A stretch of DNA of 6,895 nt. It comes from a bacterium. Its GTDB lineage: Bacteria; Chloroflexota; Dehalococcoidia; Tepidiformales; Tepidiformaceae. The notes under the pieces are model-generated. The model did not search any database. It was not told the DNA's origin and worked only from the letters and a program-made list of their open reading frames with translations. The stretch lies in contig CAMAUF010000112.1 in NCBI GenBank assembly GCA_945861295.1, positions 1 through 6,895 of the forward strand, in the 5' to 3' direction. The translations under genes were made by a program, and so were the position numbers. Below are positions 1 through 6,067 of the stretch, one piece after another; position 1 is the stretch's first letter; the number at the start of each line of letters is the position of its first letter.

Positions 1-230
1 TCCTCAAGCTGCTCTTCAGCTTGCCGGACCTCACCCTGATCGGCGTCCACATCGTCGGCGAGCAGGCGAGCGAACTCGTGCACACGGGCGTCCTCGGCAT
101 GCTGACCGGCGCCACCGCTGCCACGTTCATAGACATGTGCTTCAACTACCCAACGCTGTCGGACATGTACAAATACGCGGCCTACGATGCGCTCGGCGCG
201 CGGGACCGGCTCGGCTTAGGCGAGACCTAG
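1..230 (+). CDS. sthA: Soluble (Si-specific) NAD(P)+ transhydrogenase, C-terminal part (left-truncated)
   Basis: The reading frame is open from the window edge (first full codon at base 3) to TAG at 228-230, giving the last 75 residues; the TTG at 21 is internal, not a start. The fragment is the dimerisation domain of the class I flavoprotein disulfide-reductase family, with a LKLLF...LIGVHIVGEQASELVH core. The diagnostic stretch is FNYPTL (141-158): dihydrolipoamide dehydrogenase and glutathione reductase have a His-Pro catalytic motif at this place, while SthA-type transhydrogenases have Asn-Tyr-Pro, so this is SthA rather than Lpd. The family is a cytosolic FAD enzyme that transfers hydride between NADPH and NAD+, mainly to drain excess NADPH. 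The ending YKYAAYDAL is also typical. The FAD and NAD domains lie outside the window and cannot be checked. It converges on a Uma2 gene with a shared CTAG at the two stops. Confidence 0.88.
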   Translation, partial: LKLLFSLPDLTLIGVHIVGEQASELVHTGVLGMLTGATAATFIDMCFNYPTLSDMYKYAAYDALGARDRLGLGET

Positions 231-832
231 CCAGCGGCCATTTCAGCGAGGGCCTGCGTGATCGCCGGCCGTTCCCAGAACCAGGCGACCCGGACGCGAA
301 GGGCTGGGACTACCTTGCTCGCGAACCACTCGTCCGCCGGCGCAGCCTGGTAGCGGCCTTGCTGGTCGAGGATGTAGAACTCGGCGACTTCTTCCTCTGG
401 GTCGATGATCCAATATTCGGGGATGCCGGCTTCTTCGTACTCGGAGAACTTGTCGCCTCGATCCGTTGCCGCGCTTCCGGGGCTGATGACTTCGATGGCG
501 ATGTCGGGCGGGCCATCGAGGTAGGTCTCACGGTAACGATGGCGGTGTTCGCGGAGCACGACGATGACATCGGGAGCGCGCCCCCGCTTGGCCAATCGGA
601 CGTTGAAGGGGTCGCCCAACACGTCGCCGAGCCCGGGGCCTCGAACGGCGGCGTCGAGCAAGGCGAACAGGAAGGCGGTGATCAGCGCGTGGGCCAATTT
701 GACGGAAACCATCGGGACGACCTCCCCATCGACCCACTCGCGGTGCGGGTTGCCGTCGAGCGCGAGGAATTGTTCGTACGTGACGTACGGCGCGGCGGGT
801 TTCGGCCGGTCGAGGGTAGAGGCTTGGGCCAT
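227..832 (-). CDS. Uma2 family (DUF820) restriction-endonuclease-like protein no. 1
   Basis: A 201-residue protein of normal length for the Uma2 family, which has a PD-(D/E)XK nuclease fold and is found in many copies in Cyanobacteria and Chloroflexota; no firm cellular role is known. Visible family features are the N-terminal TYEQFLAL helix, HREWVDGEVV (30-39), the PDV strand (Asp88), IEVISPGS (Glu114), then DRGDKFSEY with Lys128, and the highly typical GIPEYWIIDPE (136-146). Asp88, Glu114 and Lys128 would form the catalytic site, so the nuclease looks intact. The ATG at 832 is chosen because a TATACT box sits exactly 6 nt upstream, fitting a leaderless transcript. The stop TAG lies in the CTAG shared with sthA, and the cupin gene starts a separate transcript upstream on the same strand. 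It is not a close paralogue of the second Uma2 in the window; the surrounding motifs differ. Confidence 0.9.
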   Translation of the reverse strand: MAQASTLDRPKPAAPYVTYEQFLALDGNPHREWVDGEVVPMVSVKLAHALITAFLFALLDAAVRGPGLGDVLGDPFNVRLAKRGRAPDVIVVLREHRHRYRETYLDGPPDIAIEVISPGSAATDRGDKFSEYEEAGIPEYWIIDPEEEVAEFYILDQQGRYQAAPADEWFASKVVPALRVRVAWFWERPAITQALAEMAAG

Positions 833-838
833 GGCGCA

Positions 839-844
839 AGTATA
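839..844 (-). promoter_or_regulatory. Candidate -10 box of Uma2 no. 1, leaderless arrangement
   Basis: On the minus strand TATACT is followed by TGCGCC and then ATG at 832. A gap of 6 nt puts the expected transcription start at or next to the A of the start codon, and no Shine-Dalgarno sequence is present. No convincing -35 box is visible 16-18 nt upstream. Confidence 0.5.
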
Positions 845-862
845 GCGGCCCGGGGCACGTCA

Positions 863-883
863 TGAGGCACGTTCGGCGCCTCA
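863..883 (-). terminator. Hairpin overlapping the cupin stop codon
   Basis: TGAGGC (863-868) and GCCTCA (878-883) form a 6-bp stem with a 9-nt loop. On the minus strand the stem begins with the TGA stop of the cupin gene. There is no following T-run, so this is at best a weak or factor-assisted terminator separating cupin and Uma2 transcripts. Confidence 0.3.
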
Positions 884-1225
884 GCAACCACGTGCTACCG
901 CGGCGATCTCGCTTCCCACCCACCCTTCGACGCAACGGGCGCCGTTCGGTCCGGCGCGGGCGCTATGTTCCCAGCCAGCGGGCAGGTCGAGACGGTCGCC
1001 GGGCGCTAGGGTGAGCCGCTCTCCGGTCGGCTGAAGCACGAACGTGATGCCGCCAGCGCCACAGAACAGGACCTTGTCGTAGCCGTGAGCGTGGGCCGGG
1101 AAGGCCTCGCCGGGCGCGGCTTCCCACCACCGAGGCACGAGGCCGGCGTGTTCGAGCGCCTCGGCCAGCCGATCGTCCGAGGGCGTGACTTGGTGGCGCC
1201 AGCGGGTGAGGACGGGCGGTTCCAT
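881..1225 (-). CDS. Small single-domain cupin protein
   Basis: A 114-residue protein with one cupin fold. Motif 1 is read in PGEAFPAHAHGYDKVLF (38-54): His45 and His47 are the metal-binding HxH pair, but the Glu usually found a few residues later is replaced around Asp50/Lys51. Motif 2 is APGDRLDLPAGWEHSA (74-89), with Pro-Gly-Asp at 75-77, Pro82 and the third metal-ligand His87. The fold is therefore well supported and a three-His metal site is likely, but the substrate is unknown; such proteins range from sugar isomerases to dioxygenases and small-molecule sensors. The ATG at 1225 is supported by a TAAACT box 7 nt upstream. It is divergent from the MDR dehydrogenase with 103 bp between, so the two could share regulation, but no operator was identified. 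Confidence 0.8.
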   Translation of the reverse strand: MEPPVLTRWRHQVTPSDDRLAEALEHAGLVPRWWEAAPGEAFPAHAHGYDKVLFCGAGGITFVLQPTGERLTLAPGDRLDLPAGWEHSARAGPNGARCVEGWVGSEIAAVARGC

Positions 1226-1232
1226 TTCGCGG

Positions 1233-1238
1233 AGTTTA
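1233..1238 (-). promoter_or_regulatory. Candidate -10 box of the cupin gene, leaderless arrangement
   Basis: TAAACT on the minus strand is followed by seven bases (CCGCGAA) and ATG at 1225. There is no ribosome-binding site in this gap, so the mRNA would begin at or near the start codon. No -35 consensus is visible. Confidence 0.45.
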
Positions 1239-1292
1239 CTCCACGCCGGCCCCGACTCGCCCTTGACGCCGGTGGGCGGGCGTTCGAGGCGC

Positions 1293-1298
1293 TACAAT
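1293..1298 (+). promoter_or_regulatory. Candidate -10 box of the MDR dehydrogenase gene
   Basis: TACAAT lies 30 nt before the ATG at 1329, leaving a short leader that contains a good Shine-Dalgarno. The nearest TTGACG (1263-1268) is 24 bp upstream, too far for a normal spacer, so the -35 is unassigned. Confidence 0.4.
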
Positions 1299-1313
1299 CA
1301 GCCCACATACCCC

Positions 1314-1320
1314 GAAGGAG
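1314..1320 (+). promoter_or_regulatory. Shine-Dalgarno of the MDR dehydrogenase gene
   Basis: GAAGGAG lies 8 nt before ATG 1329. It decides the start: the frame is open 48 codons further upstream, but only this ATG has an upstream ribosome-binding site and the protein begins with the family-typical MKAAVYYETGG. Confidence 0.8.
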
Positions 1321-1328
1321 CAACCCTC

Positions 1329-2300
1329 ATGAAAGCAGCCGTATACTACGAGACCGGTGGCCCCGAAGTCTTCCGTTACGAAGATGTGCCCGACCCGACA
1401 GTCCGCCGCGGCGGCATCCTCGTCGAGATCAAGGCCGTCGCTATCCAGGGCGGCGACACCCTCCACCGCCAGGGAGGCCTCTTGGCGACGACGCCGCACA
1501 TCGTCGGCTACCAGGCGGCGGGCATCGTGCGGGAAGTGGGCGAAGGCGTCGCCGACCGTCGCGTGGGCCAGCATGTTGTCTGCACCATGGGCTTCGGCTC
1601 CCACGCCGAGCTCGCTTCCGTGCCAGTGCGGACCAGCTACGTCCTGCCGGACAGCCTGCCGTTCGATGTGGGCGCGAGCATCCCGATTGAGTTCGGAACA
1701 GCAGACGATTGCCTGTTCGAGTTCGGCCATCTGAAGGCGGGCGAGATCGTGCTTGTCCAAGCCGGCGCGAGCGGCGTCGGCCTGGCGGCGATCCAACTGG
1801 CGAAGGCGGCCGGCGCGAAGCTGGTCATCGCCACGGCCTCGAGCGACGAACGCCTGGCGCGCTTGAAAGAGTACGGCATGGACCACGGCATCAACTACGC
1901 CCGCGAAGACCTCGCGGCGCGCACCTACGCCTTGACCGATGGCCACGGGGCCGACCTCGTCGTCGATTCGGTCGGCGGCAAGACGTTGGAAGCGAGCATC
2001 GCGGCCCTCGCCTATCGTGGCCGGATCAGCTGGGTCGGCCAGGCCGGCCGCGAAACTGAGGCGCCCCAGATTTGGCCGATCATGCAGAAGAACGGCTCGA
2101 TCACGGGCGTCTTCCTGGGCGCCGAGTTCGGCGTCCAGCCAGGCCGCACCTACCCCATGATCGAGAAGCTGATCGCCCGCGTCGCGTTGGGCGAACTCAG
2201 GGTCGCGATCGACCGCACCTTCCCGCTCTCGGAGGCTGCCGATGCGCACCGCTACATCGAAGCGCGGAAAGCGTTCGGCCGCGTCATCCTGGCCCCGTAG
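1329..2300 (+). CDS. Zinc-free medium-chain dehydrogenase/reductase, NADPH:quinone-oxidoreductase-like
   Basis: A 323-residue protein, the usual length for the quinone-oxidoreductase branch of the MDR superfamily. It opens with a GroES-like domain (MKAAVYYETGGPEVFRYEDV, 1-20; DTLHRQGG, 43-50; GYQAAGIVREVGEGV, 60-74) and continues with a Rossmann domain whose NADPH loop is AGASGVG (145-151), the AxxGxxG form typical of QOR rather than of zinc alcohol dehydrogenases. The catalytic and structural zinc Cys clusters are absent. The family reduces quinones, enones or alkenals with NADPH in the cytosol; the true substrate is not visible here. It has its own promoter and Shine-Dalgarno, is divergent from the cupin gene, and ends 210 bp before the convergent toxin gene. 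It is probably a single-gene transcript. Confidence 0.9.
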   Translation: MKAAVYYETGGPEVFRYEDVPDPTVRRGGILVEIKAVAIQGGDTLHRQGGLLATTPHIVGYQAAGIVREVGEGVADRRVGQHVVCTMGFGSHAELASVPVRTSYVLPDSLPFDVGASIPIEFGTADDCLFEFGHLKAGEIVLVQAGASGVGLAAIQLAKAAGAKLVIATASSDERLARLKEYGMDHGINYAREDLAARTYALTDGHGADLVVDSVGGKTLEASIAALAYRGRISWVGQAGRETEAPQIWPIMQKNGSITGVFLGAEFGVQPGRTYPMIEKLIARVALGELRVAIDRTFPLSEAADAHRYIEARKAFGRVILAP

Positions 2301-2510
2301 AGGCGGTCGCGCCGGCGCTGCCGCCGTGCCGGCCCGGTTGGCCTCCTCACAAGAAACGACGTTTGCCTTCCCGAGTCGTGATGCTCGGACCAATCAGCAG
2401 GACCGCGACAGGGATGAAGCGGTTAGGTTGGCCCAGCCAGACCGTGAAATCTTACGATGGGTTGAGCCGCGACTACGGCTCATCTGAATAAGGCGTGTCG
2501 AGACTCTGCC
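2301..2510. other. Intergenic region between convergent genes, no gene seen
   Basis: This stretch lies between the dehydrogenase stop and the toxin stop. I see no family-like protein fragment in any frame. It holds a clean 7-bp hairpin near 2463-2482 and a weaker bulged one near 2426-2443 (a 3-base loop, one bulged G). It is the only sizeable gene-free stretch between complete genes in the window, and it may carry the terminators of both convergent transcripts. Confidence 0.6.
2463..2482. terminator. Hairpin between convergent dehydrogenase and toxin genes
   Basis: TGAGCCG (2463-2469) pairs with CGGCTCA (2476-2482) over a 6-nt loop. It lies between two convergent genes, as a bidirectional terminator would, but neither side has a T-run. 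Confidence 0.35.
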
Positions 2511-2717
2511 TCAACGGATCGGCCGACTCTTGCCCCACTCAGGATGCTCACCAAGGTAAATGATCCGGACGACACGAAAGGAGTCGTCAACCTCGTAGAG
2601 CATCCGGCGGCTGCCACCGCACTCGAACTGATAGACGCCGCGCCAGCGGGCCTTGACTTCCTTCATCGACCCGGGGGTGTCCCAGAGTTCTATGCGGTAG
2701 GGCGCGGGGTCAGCCAT
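2511..2717 (-). CDS. Short RelE/ParE-like toxin of a type II toxin-antitoxin pair
   Basis: A 68-residue protein beginning MADPAPYRIELWDTPGS. The C-terminal half carries the RelE/ParE signature: a strand ending in SRRMLYEVDDSFRVVRIIYL (36-55), equivalent to the usual YRVLYEVDD...VVRV, followed by GEHPEW where typical members have GHRR. The N-terminal half is short: after the first strand (YRIEL) there is little room for the usual helical hairpin, so the protein is about 20 residues below the common size of 85-95. It could be a compact subfamily or a deletion derivative. The ATG at 2717 is preferred over the open frame upstream because the homologous part begins here and a GGAAG lies 4 nt before it. 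It overlaps the upstream gene by 28 bp, which suggests translational coupling. RelE-type toxins cut mRNA on the ribosome and ParE-type inhibit gyrase; I cannot tell which applies. Confidence 0.68.
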   Translation of the reverse strand: MADPAPYRIELWDTPGSMKEVKARWRGVYQFECGGSRRMLYEVDDSFRVVRIIYLGEHPEWGKSRPIR

Positions 2718-2986
2718 GGCGCTTCCAGAGGTTGAAAATGGCCGGTGCGGTTCGCTGCGATAATCGACTGTAGAGTCGGCGAGTGATCCAGCTCCGCAGT
2801 GGCCTGCCAGCCCTCCAGCAAGATTTGGATGGAGGCGTCGTCGGGACAAGCGAGAGCGGCGGCAAGATCCACCGCGAACAGGCGCATGTGCCGGGGCGTC
2901 AACCAGCCCACCCAGTCGAAGTCCTGCCCTGGCTCATCCTCGGTGAAAAGCTGGCGAGCCCTTTCGGCGATGGCGGTTGCGGGCAT
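2690..2986 (-). CDS. Antitoxin-like protein (DUF6247-like pattern) upstream of the RelE/ParE-like toxin
   Basis: A 98-residue, acidic, mostly helical protein with no clear Phd, RelB or MazE DNA-binding motif. The layout resembles the small partner proteins placed before RelE toxins in Actinobacteria and Chloroflexota (DUF6247-like): WLTPRHMRLFAVDLAAAL (28-45), then LLEGWQATAELDHSP (56-70), then a polar tail likely to wrap the toxin. That family assignment is from memory of the pattern and is tentative. The ATG at 2986 is chosen because a strong GGAAGGGGA Shine-Dalgarno ends 4 nt before it; the longer open frame to 3064 has no such signal. The stop lies inside the toxin gene, so the order antitoxin-toxin and the overlap match a type II module. 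The pair is divergent from the monooxygenase gene. Confidence 0.6.
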   Translation of the reverse strand: MPATAIAERARQLFTEDEPGQDFDWVGWLTPRHMRLFAVDLAAALACPDDASIQILLEGWQATAELDHSPTLQSIIAANRTGHFQPLEAPWLTPRPTA

Positions 2987-2990
2987 CGGT

Positions 2991-2999
2991 TCCCCTTCC
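2991..2999 (-). promoter_or_regulatory. Shine-Dalgarno of the antitoxin-like gene
   Basis: GGAAGGGGA lies 4 nt before ATG 2986 on the minus strand. It is the strongest ribosome-binding site on this strand in the window and sets the start of the module. Confidence 0.7.
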
Positions 3000-3005
3000 G
3001 CCGGT

Positions 3006-3011
3006 ATCATA
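3006..3011 (-). promoter_or_regulatory. Candidate -10 box of the toxin-antitoxin module
   Basis: TATGAT on the minus strand would start transcription about 13 nt before ATG 2986, just ahead of the Shine-Dalgarno. No good -35 at normal spacing was found. Confidence 0.35.
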
Positions 3012-3106
3012 TCGCATCCGTTGTCACCAACGCCGTCGGGGGCGGCCAACCTCGCGCTGGACAAGTGGCCCGGCCGCTGTCAGGATTCGCGCAAATCGCT
3101 CGTCGT

Positions 3107-3111
3107 GAGGG
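3107..3111 (+). promoter_or_regulatory. Shine-Dalgarno of the monooxygenase gene
   Basis: GAGGG lies 6 nt before ATG 3118 and supports that start. The resulting protein begins a few residues ahead of the FAD-binding strand, as expected for the family. Confidence 0.6.
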
Positions 3112-3117
3112 TCCGCT

Positions 3118-4740
3118 ATGCCGCAATCCACCTCTTCGCCCGAACAGCTCGACGCCGTCATCGTCGGCGCCGGGTTCGCCGGCATGTACATGCTCCATCG
3201 CCTGCGCGGGCTCGGCTTTTCGGCCCGCGTCTTCGAAGCTGGCGACGGTGTCGGCGGCACCTGGTACTGGAACCGCTACCCCGGCGCCCGCTGTGATATC
3301 GAGAGCATGGAGTATTCGTTCTCGTTCGACCCCACGCTCGAGCAGCAATGGAGCTGGAGCCAGCGGTACGCGCCTCAAGCCGAGATCCTGACCTACGCCA
3401 ACCACATCGCCGACCGCTACCAACTCCGCGACGGCATCCAGTTCAAGACGCGCGTCACCTCGGCGGTCTTCGACGAAGCCGCCGGCCGTTGGGCGGTCGC
3501 GACGGATCAGGGCGACCAGATCTCGGCGCGCCACTGCATCATGGCGACGGGCTGCCTCTCGGTCCCGAAGCTGCCGGAAGTGCCGGGCGTCGATTCGTTC
3601 GCTGGCCCGACCTATCACACCGGTTATTGGCCGCACGAAGGCGTCGACTTCTCCGGTATGCGGGTGGGCATCATTGGCACTGGCTCATCGGCTATCCAGT
3701 CGATCCCGCACATTGCCGAGCAGGCCGCGCATCTCACCGTGTTCCAGCGCACGCCGAACTTCAGCATCCCGGCGCAGAACCTCACGATGACGCGGGAGTA
3801 CGAGCAGGAGATCAAGGATCGCTTCCCGGAGTTTCGGGCACAGGCACGCGATTCCGGCTTCGGGCTCGCCTCGCCAGCCAACGAGCTCGCAGCTGTGGAT
3901 GCCACAGAGGAGCAACGCCAGCGCGAATACCAGGAGCGCTGGGACCAGGGCGGCCTCGGCTTCCTCCTCTCCTTCTCGGACATCATCTATGACGTGAACG
4001 CGAACGCGACGGCGGCGAACTTCGTCCGCGGCAAGATCCACGAAGTCGTCAAGGACCCGAAGGTCGCCGAGATTCTCTCGCCGAAGGACTACCCGATCGG
4101 GACGAAGCGGCTTTGCGTCGATTCTGGCTACTACGAGACGTTTAACCGCGACAACGTCGCGCTCGTCGACCTGCGGGCGACGCCGATCGAGGCGATCACG
4201 CCAGAGGGTTTGCGCACGAGCGACGCGAGCTACGCGTTTGATTGCATCGTCTTCGCGACCGGCTTTGACGCGATGACGGGCGCGCTCAACAAGATCGATA
4301 TCCGTGGCCGCGACGGCCTCGCGCTCAAGGAGAAGTGGGCGGGCGGCCCGCGGACGTATCTCGGCCTCCAGGTCGCGGGCTTCCCGAACCTCTACACGAT
4401 CACGGGCCCGGGCAGCCCCTCGGTGCTGAGCAACATGATGGTCTCGATCGAGCAGCACGTGGACTGGATCGCCGACTGCATGACCTACCTGCGCGAGCAC
4501 GAGACGCCCACCATCGAAGCGACTGTCGCGGCCGAGGACGACTGGGTCGCCCACGTGAACGATGTCGGCGAGGGCACGCTCTTCCCGCTGGCGAACTCCT
4601 GGTATGTCGGCGCGAACGTGCCCGGCAAGCCGCGGGTGTTCACGCCGTACATCGGCGGCTTCAACGTCTACGCCGAAAAATGCCGCGACGTGGCCGCCAA
4701 GGGCTACGAAGGCTTCGCTTTGGGCGCGGCGGTTCGGTAA
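3118..4740 (+). CDS. Type I Baeyer-Villiger monooxygenase, phenylacetone-monooxygenase-like
   Basis: A 540-residue flavoprotein, essentially the length of phenylacetone monooxygenase (PAMO). In order it shows the FAD loop GAGFAG (17-22) with acidic Glu40, the BVMO stretch GGTWYWNRYPGARCD (46-60), the family fingerprint FAGPTYHTGYWP (161-172, matching FxGxxxHxxxW[P/D]), and the NADPH loop GTGSSA (187-192). Next come GTKRL with Arg331, matching the catalytic Arg of the family (Arg337 in PAMO by my recollection), ATGFDAMTG, and GPGSPSVLSNM (430-440). These enzymes use NADPH and O2 to insert oxygen next to a ketone carbonyl, giving esters or lactones, or to oxidise sulfides, in the cytosol. The real substrate is unknown; no esterase or hydrolase sits beside it to suggest a degradation operon. 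It is divergent from the toxin-antitoxin pair, and its TAA directly abuts the lysA stop. Confidence 0.93.
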   Translation: MPQSTSSPEQLDAVIVGAGFAGMYMLHRLRGLGFSARVFEAGDGVGGTWYWNRYPGARCDIESMEYSFSFDPTLEQQWSWSQRYAPQAEILTYANHIADRYQLRDGIQFKTRVTSAVFDEAAGRWAVATDQGDQISARHCIMATGCLSVPKLPEVPGVDSFAGPTYHTGYWPHEGVDFSGMRVGIIGTGSSAIQSIPHIAEQAAHLTVFQRTPNFSIPAQNLTMTREYEQEIKDRFPEFRAQARDSGFGLASPANELAAVDATEEQRQREYQERWDQGGLGFLLSFSDIIYDVNANATAANFVRGKIHEVVKDPKVAEILSPKDYPIGTKRLCVDSGYYETFNRDNVALVDLRATPIEAITPEGLRTSDASYAFDCIVFATGFDAMTGALNKIDIRGRDGLALKEKWAGGPRTYLGLQVAGFPNLYTITGPGSPSVLSNMMVSIEQHVDWIADCMTYLREHETPTIEATVAAEDDWVAHVNDVGEGTLFPLANSWYVGANVPGKPRVFTPYIGGFNVYAEKCRDVAAKGYEGFALGAAVR

Positions 4741-6015
4741 TTACAGCGCCTCGTCGCATTCGGCCCGCACTACATCTTCCACCGTTTCGCGGCGCGAGAC
4801 GAGGGTCGCGCGGCCGTCGTCCCAGAGCACCTGGGGCGCGCGGCCGAGCGAGACGTAGTTCGAGGACATGACCGCGCCATACGCGCCGGCGTCGTGCAGC
4901 ACGAGCAGGTCGCCCGGCTCCGGGCGCGGCAGCATCCGCGGCTGGATCACCTCCTGGTCGTCCCGCGTGAAGACGTCGCCGCTTTCACAGAGCGGCCCGG
5001 CGACGGCGAACGGCTCCGGTTCGCGGCCCGCGCCAGCCCCGACGACCGAGATGTGGTGGTAGCTGCCGTACATCGCGGGCCGGATGAGGTCGTTGAAGCC
5101 GGCGTCGACCATGATGAAGGCGTGGCCCGGCCCTTTGTCGTTCGACCGGGTTGCCTTGACTTCTTTGACGCGCGCGACCAGCGAGGCCATGCCCGCGACC
5201 GGGTATCGGCCCGGCTCGATTTCGACCCGGACCGAGCGCTTCGCCAACTTCGAGAGCATGCCCTGGGCGTGACTGAGGAAGGCGCGATACGGCTCCAGTT
5301 CGAAGCGCTCGGCGTTCGGGCGGTACGGGTGCGGGATGCCGCCGCCAAAGTTGACGGCGACGGCGTGCGGGAACCGCGGCAGCAACGCGCCGAAGACATC
5401 GGCCAGCTTGCGCATGTTCTCGTCGAACTCGCGAATCTGGGGGCCTGTGCCAACGTGGGCATGCAGGCCCTCGATCCGGAGGCCGGCGTCGCGCGCCATC
5501 GCAATCGGGCCATCGAGGTCCTCGTGCCAAATCCCATGCTTCGAGGAGGGCCCGCCCGTGTCACAAGCCTGGACGTGGCCGTGGCCGAAGCCAGGGTTGA
5601 CGCGCATCGCGATCGGGCCGCGGTAGCCAGCTTCGGCGAGTTCGCGGATCTGTCCCGGCGAGCCAACGTTCGGCATGACGCCTTCCTGGACGACGACAGC
5701 GAGGCCGTTGTCGCGAAAAACATCGCAGGTGAGCATCACGACCGGTGGCTCGGCGCCCATCGCAAAGCCGGCCCGTTTCGCGCGCAGCACCTCGTTGCCG
5801 CTGACCGCGTCGATCCAGAGGCCAGCGGCGAGCGCCTCCTTGAGGATAGCGGCGTTCGAGTTCGCCTTCATGGCGTAGCGCGCTTGGACACCCTCCGCGC
5901 GCGTAAGCTGGGCGAGGTCGGCCATGCGTTCGCGCAGGATGGCGGCGTTATAGAGGAAAAAGGGCGTGCCGACTTTCGCGGCGATGGCTTCGAGCGGGAT
6001 GTCGGTATCGGTCAT
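4741..6015 (-). CDS. lysA: Diaminopimelate decarboxylase (enterobacterial-type LysA)
   Basis: A 424-residue PLP enzyme that converts meso-diaminopimelate to L-lysine and CO2, the last step of lysine synthesis. Fold-type III features are in place: YAMKAN with the PLP lysine Lys50, RVNPGFGHGH (138-147), the HVG strand (187-189), the phosphate-binding FGGGIP (223-228), EIEPGRY (265-271), DAGFNDLIRPAMYGSYHH (304-321), CESGD with catalytic Cys343, and HDAGAYG. SKHGIW, the FNDLIRPAMYGSYHHIS run and AGPLCESGDVFT match the E. coli LysA subgroup rather than the Gram-positive/archaeal one. The ATG at 6015 is 6 nt after a TACCCT box and has no Shine-Dalgarno. No other lysine gene is nearby. Its stop is directly against the monooxygenase stop, and its 5' end is duplicated at 6776-6884. 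Confidence 0.93.
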   Translation of the reverse strand: MTDTDIPLEAIAAKVGTPFFLYNAAILRERMADLAQLTRAEGVQARYAMKANSNAAILKEALAAGLWIDAVSGNEVLRAKRAGFAMGAEPPVVMLTCDVFRDNGLAVVVQEGVMPNVGSPGQIRELAEAGYRGPIAMRVNPGFGHGHVQACDTGGPSSKHGIWHEDLDGPIAMARDAGLRIEGLHAHVGTGPQIREFDENMRKLADVFGALLPRFPHAVAVNFGGGIPHPYRPNAERFELEPYRAFLSHAQGMLSKLAKRSVRVEIEPGRYPVAGMASLVARVKEVKATRSNDKGPGHAFIMVDAGFNDLIRPAMYGSYHHISVVGAGAGREPEPFAVAGPLCESGDVFTRDDQEVIQPRMLPRPEPGDLLVLHDAGAYGAVMSSNYVSLGRAPQVLWDDGRATLVSRRETVEDVVRAECDEAL

Positions 6016-6050
6016 GGCGCTAGGGTACCAAGTTCGCGGCCCCGAGCGCC
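6016..6050. repeat. Inverted repeat over the lysA promoter (10-15-10, one mismatch)
   Basis: GGCGCTAGGG (6016-6025) and CCCGAGCGCC (6041-6050) are inverted arms with a 15-nt centre. The only mismatch is base 6022, which on the minus strand is the final T of the -10 box. One arm covers the -10/start gap and the other reaches the -35 region, so it is placed like an operator. If lysA is leaderless it is not transcribed from its own promoter and must act as DNA. Confidence 0.6.
6022..6027 (-). promoter_or_regulatory. Candidate -10 box of lysA, leaderless arrangement
   Basis: TACCCT on the minus strand is followed by AGCGCC and ATG 6015, a 6-nt gap. TTGGCG at 6047-6052 is a possible -35, with a rather long 19-bp spacer. 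Confidence 0.5.
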
Positions 6051-6067
6051 AAGGCGAACCTCACCGA

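Larger units (their letters stand above)
5942..6050 (-). repeat. Direct repeat copy A: lysA 5' end plus promoter
   Basis: This 109-bp segment covers about the first 25 codons of lysA, the start codon and the promoter region. It matches 6776-6884 with a constant offset of 834 bp and no gaps; by hand count about 93 of 109 positions agree, and about 82 of 90 in the part from 5961. The two copies flank Uma2 no. 2 in the same orientation. Confidence 0.85.

Noticed and set aside
137..865. 242-codon open frame on the plus strand across Uma2 no. 1
   Set aside because: It overlaps both sthA and Uma2 coding sequence, and its translation is rich in charged and Gly/Val residues typical of antisense frames.
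1263..1298. TTGACG ... TACAAT as a complete sigma-70 promoter
   Set aside because: The spacer is 24 bp, too long for a standard promoter; only the -10 is reported.
1185..1328. 48-codon N-terminal extension of the dehydrogenase
   Set aside because: It would overlap the cupin gene start and its translation does not resemble the family; GAAGGAG before 1329 marks the true start.
2354..2364. AAACGACGTTT palindrome in the gene-free stretch
   Set aside because: It is a single short palindrome with no second copy or nearby promoter, not distinguishable from chance.
1236..2393. 385-codon open frame on the minus strand across the dehydrogenase gene
   Set aside because: It is an antisense shadow in GC-rich sequence with low-complexity, Arg/Asp-rich translation and no family motif, while the plus frame is a clear MDR enzyme with a Shine-Dalgarno.
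3042..3077. GCGGCC ... GGCCGC inverted arms upstream of the monooxygenase
   Set aside because: The arms are only 6 bp of pure GC with a 24-nt gap, expected by chance at this base composition.
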